Shown piece by piece: positions 23,120 to 34,209 of a stretch of DNA of 64,000 nucleotides. This DNA comes from Rhynchospora pubera. Lineage: Eukaryota; Streptophyta; Magnoliopsida; Poales; Cyperaceae. The stretch is taken from positions 173,917,144 through 173,981,143 of the forward strand of contig CM051461.1 of assembly GCA_028095005.1 (NCBI GenBank). Direction: 5' to 3'. The notes beneath the pieces were generated by a model. The model did no database searches, was not told the DNA's origin, and worked only from the letters and a program-made list of their open reading frames with translations. A program made the position numbers and the translations under genes. Each line of letters begins with the position of its first letter. The first letter of the stretch is position 1.

Positions 23120-23848
23120 AGAACAAATAGCTGAAAGACTAAAAAGCACAATAAACAAAACAAAACACAAACTCAAAAGTAATTGAAAGAAATTATGTAA
23201 CAAAAAAGTGAGTTTTCATGATTCTCTAATAAATGAGCGCTTTCCACCCGGATCTGCTGTACCAAGCCGCCCTACTGCTACTTTCCTACTCTTGCCCTCC
23301 TACCTATTTTCCATTTACATGAACGAGACCTAAAGCAGCAGGTCTTATGACATTTTACACCTTAAACACTATATACATAAAAAAGGGTAAAGTTTAGTAG
23401 GCAAGCAAAGACTAACAATTTGCTAATTTCTAACACATGAAGCTGCCACTCACTATGACCAATAGTCAAGTATCACCCTGATCCCAGAAAAACAATGACA
23501 AAGAAAGGTTTAATGCCCATGATTACACATCATAAGAGGAGCATCCAATATGGTAAGCAGTAGCAAAATCTTGATCATGGTCCTTAGAATTCAGCAGATA
23601 GGGGCGGTGAACTGGTGGCAATAGTAGAGCCAGAGATTTATCCATAGCTAACAGCTTGCTGCATTTACTGCATTTTTACCAAAACAAACAATTACATAAA
23701 AAGCACATTAAAGATGTGGTATTGTTTCTTGTGTTCTTTTTCCTTGTCACAGTTTTAGGGATTTAGAGGGGAAACAAGGGCAATTGTTTCAAAGTGCATC
23801 AGTTCCAGGAGAAATTAATAGTAAACATATAGCAAAGGTAATTAGTTA

Positions 23849-24667
23849 CATGGTTCTGAAAATCGGAATCGGAATCGGAATCGGACTCTTGGTCTAAGGA
23901 GTCAACTCGGGTGAATCGGAAAAATCGGATGAATCGGATCGGAAAATCGGATTTTTTACAAAAATCATGTTTTATGCATTTAAAATTAAGAAAAAAATAT
24001 AATAAATTATGAAAATTATAAAAATCGAAGATTAGAGTACAAAATCAATTAAATATAAAAATTATATAATTTAGGAAGCCACTTTGGTATGTCAGATTTT
24101 TCAGAAAATAAAATGTTAAAAATAATTAAAACAAATTTCATGATTAGTAAAATATTTTCATAAAAAAAAATTTGATAAGAAAATTTTCACTAAAACACCT
24201 TAATATATCAGCTAGGATAGTAGAATAAAAATAAATTTTTTTTTTTGTGCCTTTGGATCTTTGTTTTGATCAACCATGTTTTTGTTTAAATTTATTTTCA
24301 TTTTAGAATAATCTGGACCGTCCAATTCTTAAAATATACATGAACTGGACAGTTCCAGTTGGACCTTTCTTCTCCACTGATCTTTTCCCGTGTCCCTTGC
24401 GGTGGGCGATCCCCCCCCAACAGAGAGCGCCGTCGTCCTTCTAACCTGTTCCACCGGCCTCCTACGCCTCTTCCTCGCCCCTAGCCACCTCCGACGCTGT
24501 TCCCAAAAGTCCTTGCTCCTCTCTCCGTTGATAAACACCACATTAATGGCAATTTTTTATAGTCTCATCCGATTCCGTTCCAAACCACGTAAAATCGGCT
24601 CGGTCTCTGCCGATTCCGATCCGATTCAGCCGATTCGAATCGGAATCGGCCGATTTTTTGAACCATG
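23849..24667. mobile_element. hAT-like non-autonomous transposon in the last MED27 intron
   Basis: 819 bp flanked by perfect 8-bp duplications ATTAGTTA (23841-23848 and 24668-24675). The left end is CATGGTTCTGAAAATCGG; the complemented right end is CATGGTTCAAAAAATCGG. Subterminal regions hold tandem GGAATC/CGATTC motifs on both sides. No transposase frame. The family differs from the CGTTTCGT hAT group but has the same architecture. Confidence 0.85.
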
Positions 24668-24801
24668 ATTAGTTACATGAATTCCAGGCAAAACTAGTAC
24701 ACAGAAAGACAAATACACACTATAACCAAAGTTAACACATGTTGATGATTACCAGTATTCACAAATAACAATTAGATTCTGTAGAAAAGAAAGTAGCTCA
24801 C
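24668..24801. other. Rest of the last MED27-fragment intron
   Basis: AT-rich intron sequence between the hAT-like element and the SWIC exon. It begins with the right target duplication. Confidence 0.5.
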
Positions 24802-26100
24802 CTGCAATTTTTCGTAAACAAGGACTGGTAGCTACAGATCCAACTCTGCACATAAACATAGAAATGATGATATTTCTTACGAAAATTTACAACAGTCAAT
24901 TTCAGAAGTGATCCTGCAAAGCTTACAACCCTAAAAGAGTAGGATATGAACCATACTTTGACAAAGCATCAAATGTGTCCCCATGCATACCTGATCTCTC
25001 CCTTCCCATTTACTTCAGAATACAGGAACTAATTAATAACCTTTTTCTGTGTTTATCTTTACTCACAAAAAAGCATTTGCATGTATAGTTTACAGAGTTT
25101 TAGACGAGAATTCTTCATTCTACATGTGATAGTTCAATCTTAGTAACTACCAGATATTTTTGCCAATAATAAACCAAATGACTCTGACAAAAGAACGATC
25201 AGTTGCAGTAAACTACCAGAAGATGAGAAAGCCTTGTTTGGATCCGAACTTTGGAAATATTGCAAAGCCTTGTCAGCATATTCCTACAAATTAAGCAAAA
25301 AAAAAGGAGTGCAATAAGCTCACCTGCAGGCTACAAGGCGCTCACTTGTGGAAACACCATCGGAGGTGAATAAACATTAATCACCCCTATTTCTTTCTGT
25401 CTGATCTCTTGGGGATATTTGTGAGCTTGATAATCAATACTAGTTGATGGTATTGGTTTTGTATTTGTGCTAAATAACTTTCTTCAATAACAAGTCAGGT
25501 TCCGTAAACAAGGGCACTATTGACCAGCACAAAATAAAGACACCAACAATAACAGTACCCGAGCCTGAAAACCACCTAAATAAACCCTATGAATCATGGC
25601 CACCATACTCTACAACCAGATAACTTGCATGCCCCAATCCAAACCAACTGCGAGCAGCCAAGAACCCTGGTGGACTGGGAACCTGCCTAACTATCGTCAA
25701 AACACTAGTTATAATTTCAACCTAGTTGATCTGATAATTGGGTTGCCTGACCCCAAAAAACAACTAATTGACCACAACCTGCAAGGACTTGAGCATAATT
25801 TGTGAAGTTGACCTCCTAAATTCCTAAAGACAGAAAACCTGAAATGACCAAAACCTGAAAATGGCCAGTCAATCCAGCCAAAGCTTAACCAACCACAATT
25901 ATCTGAATTGGCCCATTGCTGCCTGTACCTCTGAAGTGCTAACTAGTGGACTATCCTCAGACACAAGCTTGGTCACAGTTTGGCATCTGGTGTGTAATTA
26001 GAAAGAATTAACAACAAATCAAGTATTAGAAATGACTTACTGTGACATGCTTGAAAACATGATGAACTGACATGCTTCTTGAATGCAAGTAGCTTCCTCC

Positions 26101-26776
26101 CTGCAAAGATAAGAATAAGACATGATCTCTGTATCAAACAAAAAAAAAAGAAAGAGCTTCTATTTTCTGCGAGAACGCTACATGAAGCAAGAGTTAAAAC
26201 AGTAAAATCCTGTTTCACCAAAACATCATAACATATGTACATCAGCAGTACTGTATTCTGTATATCAGCTCCGAATAAAAATAGGCCATCTGCTTTAGAT
26301 CGGAGCAGTGTATGTCCTTTTTTTTCGTTTGTTTAGTCTGTCATTTTAAGATCGTTTTTAAATTGTGATTGGGTCAAATCGTCAATTAATCCACTAATGT
26401 AGAGATCTCAGCAAAACGAATGAATCATGTGTGATGTGTGATTTGCCAAAGAACATGTTTGGATATCCCCCCCCCCCCCAAAATAAGCATGGGATGTCAA
26501 AATAAAGATATACTAGATGCTATATCTAAATTCCTCTCAAAACTCATTGAGAGCCTGACTTTTGAAAAATATTGGTAAAATCAAATTACATTATTAATCC
26601 GAAATGATTGCTACTTCAATTTTCAGTTGCGCTGGAAATTTGTTCTTGTGGGCCCAGTTAGAAATCATTTTTCTAATTTGGAGCCTATTTTAGGCCCAGT
26701 ATCCAATTTAAAGGGCTTTGGTCCTCATATTTTGTGCCATTTCCCTACAAGAGCTATGAGCTTGTGAGTCTGTGAC
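26101..26776. other. Spacer upstream of the MED27 fragment; no further exons
   Basis: Sequence just upstream of the first visible MED27 exon (an intron 3' end with CTTTGCAG, minus strand) gives way to AT-rich spacer. A run of C near 26466 is noted. No coding homology. Confidence 0.4.
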
Positions 26777-27057
26777 TAGGGGTGAAAACGGCGACTGTTT
26801 TAATTATTCTTTCATTTCGTTTTATCTAAAACGAAACACAATGGTTAAAGATTTTGGTTGCATTTTAAAAACGAAAACGATTAACGCAACACGTAATCAG
26901 TTTCGTCCATGTATATTTTTGTGGTATTTTCGTAATTTCGATTGTTTCGTTTAAAACGAAATGGTTAACGCAAACACGTAGTTAGTTTCGTGTCCAAAAC
27001 GAAACAGTTAACACAACATCCCATTTTCGTGATCGTTTTTGTCGTTATGCACTCCTA
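26777..27057. mobile_element. Non-autonomous hAT-type transposon, short copy
   Basis: Third member of the CGTTTCGT family. The left end is TAGGGGTGAAAACGG; the complemented right end is TAGGAGTGCATAACG. It is flanked by TCTGTGAC (26769-26776) and CCTGTGAC (27058-27065), an 8-bp duplication with one difference. At 281 bp it is nearly all subterminal motif (AACGAAAC, GGTTAACGC), making it the MITE-sized derivative. Confidence 0.85.
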
Positions 27058-28468
27058 CCTGTGACAGTGTGACCTGTGAGTCTTTTTAATTGAAAATTTT
27101 CATTGTCCTTGAAATAGGGATTTTGTTAGATAGTATCGCAATTAATTCATAGGAAAGTTTCAAAAACAGCTCTGCCCATTCGTTCTCAATTTCTATCAAA
27201 GGAAGAAACAAACAAATACTTCTGTCTTCATCGTCTAATTAGGCAAACTATTTCCTTTGAAACGGTCAGGAACAAGACTCCAAAAGATATTACGATAAAG
27301 CGTGTCTTTAATAGCCCATTAATAAGTATGTCTCCTTATTGTATTAAGGTATGGTTATATTTTGGAATAATATACACAAAAAAGTGCAAAGTAAAAGGAA
27401 GTATGACTAGCGCCTAAATATAAAAAATGTAAAGAAATGCGGGTCAAACAACTAATTTCTTTATAGTTCAGTCACTTGCCTAACAAAAGTGCTTTTAGTA
27501 CTGATAATTTTTTTGTGGGGTTCATTCATACTTTCGCCGAACTAAGATTCCACTTAGATTATCTTCGATGAAATATTAAGCACATACTTTTTATGTTTCA
27601 CCATTCATACCAGAATTGTTTAAAATCATCTCTAAGATTCTATCATTCCATCATCCCCATACGAACGTGTTAATTTCATTTTTAAAAAACGCGTTAATTT
27701 CATTTTTGGAAGTGCAGAGAATGAACGCCAAGGATTGAAGACAGATGCGAATCAGAGGGGAGGGAAGGGGGGAGGGAGTGAAACAGAAAAGGAGATAGGG
27801 ATATTAAACGGAATAGTTATTATTATAACTGTTCTAGTTATTATAAGTAAATGTTCTAGTTAAATAAATAACTCTTCTTACTGTTCTAACCGTGAATACT
27901 AATTGTTCTAGTTAATACATATAACTATTTCAGTTAATATAGCAACCATTCCAACATAATTTTTTTTCAGAACAATTAGTAATATTAACTAGAACAGTTG
28001 TTTTTTTCGAGAACAGTCAGTAATATTAACTAGAACAGTTAGTTTCAGAGCTTGAAAAATTATTTATATAATTAAAATAGTTAAGAGGGAGGGGTGGGTG
28101 TCACACCCCCCCCCCCCGTCTTCTAATCCTCAATTAAAAGGTGGAAGTGCGACGGTTTAGCTGAAATTTTTCTTTTTCTTTTCAACCAAACCTAAACAAG
28201 ACAGAACGCCACAGATCCCAAAATCATTGTGTACAAAAACTTTAGATTATGTTTCACATTATTCTATCTTACAACATAAGCTGTGAATTTGTATCATCCA
28301 GCTTCACACATAGATATTATACATATTATACAAATTATTATTGTTTGTTTGACTTCACCACCAAGCAACCAAAAAGACATCCAACCTCACACCCACATAA
28401 CAGTAGCAATACCGCAGCATTAACAACACAACAACAACATCACTTGATCCAACCAGGAATCCTCCCTT
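27058..28468. other. Intergenic with a degenerate GTTCTAG repeat tract
   Basis: From about 27811 to 28060 the words ACTGTTCTAGTTAATA and AATATTAACTAGAACAGTT recur on both strands at least seven times, a decayed foldback or tandem array. C runs occur near 28107. No supported gene. Confidence 0.4.
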
Positions 28469-28693
28469 TTACGCTTGCGGGGAGGGTTCCTGCTCTAGCA
28501 CCATGCCATCGCTAGGAGAAGTCAGACCAGGTGACTCAAGATACAAATAAACATAAATCTTGGACAGTGCCTCGAGGGACAGAAGAAGAGTGGCAGCGGC
28601 ATCTATGCTAGGGATACGAATCCTGAACTTGAGAATAGAGCACTCAAACATAACTATCGCGGGCCTAGGATGGCTTCGTGTTTCCTGGAACCC
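28469..28693 (-). pseudogene. Orphan last exon of an unidentified gene
   Basis: On the minus strand an intron-like acceptor (GGGGTTCCAG) is followed by an open frame of about 74 residues to a stop. It starts with a Pro/Arg-rich piece (ETRSHPRPAIVMFE), then an amphipathic helical segment (IDAAATLLLSLEALSKIYVY), and ends in a Glu/Pro-rich tail. Amino-acid usage looks real, with balanced codons. I do not recognise the family, and no matching upstream exon is visible before the LTR sequence starts. It may be the stranded 3' end of a gene whose intron was invaded, or a captured exon. Confidence 0.4.
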
Positions 28694-28812
28694 CCAAATT
28701 AATGAGGCAAAAACAAACAAACAGACAGATGAGAAATAAATTTTCCAGTGTGGGTATTTAGTTCCAGTTACACAGTTCTTTATATGAATCCAAAATTTTC
28801 TTTTGAAAATTT

Positions 28813-31800
28813 TGATGCAGAAGTTTGAACTAAATCATACCGTAGGCACTAAGCGAAAAGGGCCTAGGACTGGCATACTACAAAATATGCAAGTTGCACA
28901 GACAAAATCAAGCATAACATAGCAAAATAATAGTCACAAATAACATACACTCTAGTTCTCAAGGCCTTACAGACACAGAGAGAACCGTTCCCAAACCAAT
29001 GGTCCAAACCAATTGGTACAGAACAGACAGAGGAAATTTTTCCAGTAGTGATAGTGCTAGGACTCTAGCCGGGTCGGGGGCCAAACCGATTATCTCCGGA
29101 TGAGTGAGTTATATCACATTTTTGTTATGCTATCAGAATTCATTATGGTTTCATAATCAAGTCAAATCTATCATTTGATAGAATAAATTCCTTGAAACCA
29201 TTCCAATCCTTTATCAATAAGTTTGAATTATCATTAATAATCAAATGAATATTCCAAATCAGACTTAGTATTTTCAACTGAACAATCGGAATTTATCAAC
29301 ATGTACTTTATTTATTTTGGGACTTCTATTGATTATATGCACAATAGAATGCAATTTCCAACGAATGTTCAATATGCTATGCATGAATTTAAAGTTACCG
29401 ACTGTCCAGAATTCTAATAAAGATTCTGTGTAATCCACACCTTCTGAATCGGGTTTGGAGATAGCTCTGCTAGTTGTTCCTGTTCACAATCATAGATTAA
29501 AGGTCCGTTAAAATTTGTTAACGAGGTTCTATAATTCCTTTAAGTGAACGTAGGATTATCTACATAACGTCTAACTAGCCAATTGACGTAGTTTTTCAAG
29601 TCCTTTAATAATTTAGTTACTTGCCCAATCATCATTAAATAATTCAGAATATTGTATTATATAATTGCTTGTTCGTTCTAACAGAATAATAATCATAATA
29701 GCAAGCAAATCAGAATCGAAATTTATTCATTCATTACAGACATAATTTACAGAATACAAACAATAATACAGTAAATCAAAATTTAGAAATAATTAATTAA
29801 ACTCAAGAAAATTATACTTAATTTATAATTTTGTGGGATCAGAATAATCTATATAATTTATTGCCACTGTATCTATTCAAAAGCAGACTTAATCTCATCA
29901 TATCCCAAAAATCGGACTATCGAGGTTAAACTAATATTATTGGGTCTAAGTCTTTTAGTCTACCGTTTAACAAGCTCAACAGAATCACATCTAATTAGAA
30001 TTTAATATTAATCTAAAATTTTAATTTATAAAGCCCACAAAATTTTAATTATTTAAGCCCACTATTTAATTTTGGTCCACAAGTCAAAAGCCCAACAGAT
30101 CAAAGAAGGCTCAAAGGAAAATTTCGGCCCAACTTTAATTTTATTTTCATTCGGCCCAAAAATCCAGCCCAACTATACTCGACTAAACCCAGTCAGCCTG
30201 ACCCAGCTGACCGAGTCAGTCGTAACGGGTCCGACATTTCCAATCGGATTTACATCCGATCCAATAACATCCAAAGCATCCGAACCCAATATCCAGCCAT
30301 CAAAATTGCATAAAAGCCCAGAAATAAATTCCAGACCTTTCTTTCTTACACAAAGGCCCACAAAAATTTATGAATCTATCGTATGTCACAATTAAGCCCT
30401 CGAAAATTTACATTTAAGTCCCCAGACTTATTTTATTTTTACAATTATGTCCCTGGGTCAGAGAACCTGTACCAGAAACTGGTACAAAAGAGAAGTTAGT
30501 CACTTTACTCACCGCCAAGCATCTCAGACAGATAATATAGCTTAAGCAACTTATTTTTCACCCCTTAAATGCATTATTTATACTGAAATGCATGAGATAT
30601 CCCAGAATTCAGCTATAAACCCATAAAATTGTCACATAACTCTCACAAATGCATTTTAAGCACACAACAAGTTTGAGTGACTTACAGTTTACACAATTTA
30701 TGCACTGTTCTCATTGAAATGCATGATGCATCCCTAAAAATCCACAAAACTGCTTTTATCATGTCATGTAACTATACACATGCAGTTGATATGCAACTGT
30801 ATCAAACACAACCCCTATTTCACTGATTGAATCATGGCTACATCATAATTATGCTCTTTAATCCACTGGTAGCACTATGCAGCTAGTATATAACATAATA
30901 TTAATATGCTTTACTTAATAACAGAATCCGCATAGGCCAAATCAAAGTCTAACTCTCATGCACATTTAATACACCTTTGGTATTGACTTAGATTGATAAA
31001 AACTTAAGTTGTTCATACCAGAAATACACCAAGAAGTAATGCACCTAACAATTCTCAAACCCTATACTAACATGCACTGTTATAAACATACTATCAACAT
31101 GCATAAAACTAATGCTATATGCTTATATGATAGAAGCACAATTTCTAATGCCAAACATTAGACAGTTTCATAACAAAATTGTTAGGAAAGTGCATAATTT
31201 TAAAAATTTGTGTTAATTACACCTAATTAACCATCCAAAACACCATATGCACATAAGGATCTAGTGCTAAGTCAATTGACACAAGAGAATAGGAAGGAAA
31301 TCGATACCTCATCCAATATAGCAATTGGACGGCTCGATCCATGGCATGGGAGTTGGTGGCGTGCCTCCATGCGCCTCCTCCTTCGTCGGTTGATCGGCCT
31401 CGAGTCCACCAAGGAGGTTAACCATAATCTTCAACTCTTGTGCTAGCAAGAGGAAGAAACAAGCTAATCCCTCTAGGTTTCCTCTCTTATTTAGCAATTA
31501 ACTATTTTAATTTGTGGAGAGGTGTGCTCAACCCATGAGCTAGTAATGAGAGGAGAGAAGAGAGAGAAAAGGAGTGGAGGTTAGGGTTTTCCCAAAACTT
31601 GATCCCTTTATATAGTGCTCTCTACACCTACCTACCACAACTAATTGTGGACCATTCTACCCTCTTGTGGACGACCCCTAGAGAGGCCTTTGTGGGCTAC
31701 ACCAAATGTGTTAAAAGACCATTAATTCAATCCTTTTAATTGCTCTTTCAAACAACCTCAAATTGGACTTTTGTTTAACTAATTAAATAAAGACCCAATA

Positions 31801-34204
31801 GCTCATTTAATTAACATATGTTGAACATAATTAATTATTAACTTATTAATAATTAATTTGAGATTAGCATATGCATTGATTTATTTCTGTATGATCCCTT
31901 TGACTTAATTAATTATAACGGTCCGCAACGTTATACAATTAATTAATCAACTCATCATATTTTCGCAATACGAACTATTGCGAATAAATAAATAATGCAC
32001 TGTATGGTTAAAGTCCTATTCGTGCGACCCTTTGAGGATTTATGCTAAGTTGAATATGAAATTAAATCGTTATTTAATTCCAATAATCATAAGCGGTATC
32101 TAGCAACACGTTATGATTCCCAATTCACATAAATAGTGTACTGCTACAGTATTTAAATCCTGCATAAGAGAATATATGTGTTTCCCTATTTTGATTCTTA
32201 TGTCACACGATATCATCGTATAATCCAAGATAGGAATGTGTCATTCTTGCAGATTATACGTTTCTTGATCTAGAGATAATTGTATAAAGTTGCATGCAAA
32301 CAATCTATCTCCATCAAGGGGCCCAAACAGATATCGTCACTCACTAAGTGAATTAATGAGGGACATATGATTTTTTTGATGATTAGCTTTTTCCCGCACA
32401 ATTCAAGAGAACTTAAATCAAGTCCATATAGTAGCCCTTATCAGGAATCAGCGGTAGACAAGATTTATAGAACCTATCCTCATGTGGAAAAAATAAACAT
32501 CTCAAACTTAGAACCAAAATCACAACGAAATAAACAATGACACATAACACAATCATATGTTTATTTCGATGGGTCAAGTTCTGTGCTATGTTCCAATAAC
32601 ATACACATATGCAATTAAGTTGGTAACTCTTTACCTATGATTTGTAGAACTTAATCATCACTTAAATTACATACTAATCTTATATGATAATTAATGTTCC
32701 TTGTTAATTATCAAGATTATGGACCGTTTAGATTTATTATTGTCATTCTAAAGAATGATCCATAGAGATCTACAATTCAGATCCTCAACCTGAATGATCT
32801 GTCAATAATAAACCTAGGAACAAATAATAAAATATCATCCATAACATAAACTAATATTTAAGTCATCAAATTATTGACTTCTAGGACATAATTCCAACAA
32901 AAATGACTTAACATAACAGTAGGCATCTAAGCACTCACACAACACCTCCAACATATAACATATCTTAACAGAATCATCTCACAGTTCACAAGTCACATAA
33001 ATGCATCATTAACAAAGCCTACTAATGCCATATTCCTATTGTATCCTAACAGAAATTATGCATATGTCATGACAGTAAGCATGCCGTAACAAAATCAATC
33101 CACCTAGCGCAACAGTAAGCAATCATGCATATTCTAAATATTTTATATGTTCTCATACTACACTGCAACCATATAATAGCATTAACATGCATGAAATTGA
33201 GACTAAAAGACAAACACAATTCTTAATATATGATTCTAACATGCCTAATCCCCAGTTGTAATCTTTACCAGTCTATTAAGTGTCCAATTAAGCTCATATA
33301 ATATCTCAGTATCATTAAATCGCCTAACAATTTGCTCAATTCATCAAAATTAAGAATCACAGTAGGGATATACCTTGCTCGTGAGTTTTAACAAATCTTC
33401 TCAAACACTCAAGAACGATCAATGCCAAAATCAAAGTCAAGCAAATCAAGAACAAGGACAGTTCCATAAACCAATTGACCTAATAGTAACCAAATTGAGA
33501 ATCGATTGATTCAGTCCAGAATTGAAATCAGAATAGGGACAGAGCAACAATACCTCTCTTGAGCTTCTATTCCTCCTCTCCCTTCGACTACTGAAATCCC
33601 CAAATCAAAACCCTAAATTCCCGATTGTATATATAAGCTTACCTCGACATCAAGAGACAGAAGAGACGAGAGAGAAGTGAAGTTCGAGAGAGTTAATGAG
33701 TCACGCCAACGCGCGAGTTAGGGGCTACAACCAAAGCATCTCAAACGAGGAAGAGAAGAGGGGTCTCCTCGTGCCAACACACCACAGATCGAGAGGTGCC
33801 AACCTCTGGTTGGGCCAGCCGAGGCAGCCTCACCCACTCACATCGCAACACAGAGGGAAGAGCGTGATGCTCTTCGAGTATCACAGCATAAAGAAAGGGA
33901 TAGGCGAAAACATCACCAGATCAGAAGGGGGAGACGAGGCAAAAGGAGGAGACAGCCTCGTCTGTCTCGATCTCTCTCTCTCTCTCTTATTTTTTTATTA
34001 AAATTCTCACATATCTTCTGTGGCCAAAACCATGCAGTCAATTGTGTGGCTTAAATCAGAATTCCAATTGTTTTTGTAAATTAGCTATTTCACTAATTTA
34101 ACTTAATTCAAACTAGAACAGAAGTCAGATAATCGTAGCAATTATATAGATATTTTCTCATCAATTTATATAACGATTCTACGTTCTTATATCAGAAATT
34201 CCAA
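28813..34204 (-). mobile_element. Possible large solo LTR (Gypsy-like) containing a nested solo LTR
   Basis: The right edge reads TTCCAACA followed by AATTT (34205-34209). On the minus strand this is a TGTTGGAATTTC LTR start. A matching AATTT followed by TG lies at 28808-28812, which would make a 5-bp duplication. Minus-strand sequence from 33650 downward shows a TATA box (CTTATATATAC) and a leader with AGGGTTTTGATTTGG, as in an LTR promoter. Subtracting the nested 1,725 bp leaves about 3.7 kb. No second LTR, primer site or coding region is seen. The left end rests on a 5-bp match in AT-rich DNA and could be wrong. Confidence 0.35.
31180..32899 (-). mobile_element. Solo LTR, Copia (Angela-like), 1,720 bp
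   Basis: Perfect 5-bp duplications AAAAT flank it (31175-31179 and 32900-32904). Read on the minus strand it begins TGTTGGAATTATGTCCTAGA and ends CACTTTCCTAACA. The start is the hallmark of Angela/BARE-type Copia LTRs, which are also about 1.7 kb. A minus-strand TATA box (CACTATATAAAGG, 31605-31617) followed by AAAACCCTAACC marks the promoter. No internal domain is present, so the element was lost by LTR-LTR recombination. It lies inside what may be a larger LTR. Confidence 0.88.
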
Positions 34205-34209
34205 CAAAT

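Larger units (their letters stand above)
23523..26100 (-). pseudogene. MED27: Mediator subunit 27 (MED27) 3' fragment, four exons, frameshifted
   Basis: Minus-strand exons, in reading order: 26041-26100 (GGSYLHSRSMSVHHVFKHVT), 25217-25283 (begins EYADKALQYF), 24802-24845 (SWICSYQSLFTKNC) and 23523-23667 (KCSKLLAMDKS, PPVHRPY, ending YHIGC and a stop). All have GT-AG borders. Order and content match the conserved MED27 C-terminus, with the zinc-binding C-S-K-C and H-x-x-C pairs. MED27 is a subunit of the Mediator complex that links transcription factors to RNA polymerase II. The second exon ends one base out of phase with the third. Removing one T near 25223 would give the family's S-L-L-x-W-I-C junction, so this reads as a frameshift. 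No upstream MED27 exons were found up to 28 kb. Because introns are kept, it is a duplicated genomic fragment and not a retrocopy. A hAT-like element lies in the last intron. Confidence 0.75.

Noticed and set aside
24390..24668. 92-codon frame in the hAT-like element
   Set aside because: Ends in the terminal repeat and shows no domain.
25316..25370. Extra exon-like piece between MED27 exons 1 and 2
   Set aside because: Has a good donor but its phase fits neither neighbour, and the family has no insert there.
33696..34001. 101-codon + strand frame near an LTR edge
   Set aside because: Sequence fits an LTR leader or promoter on the other strand; no homology recognised.
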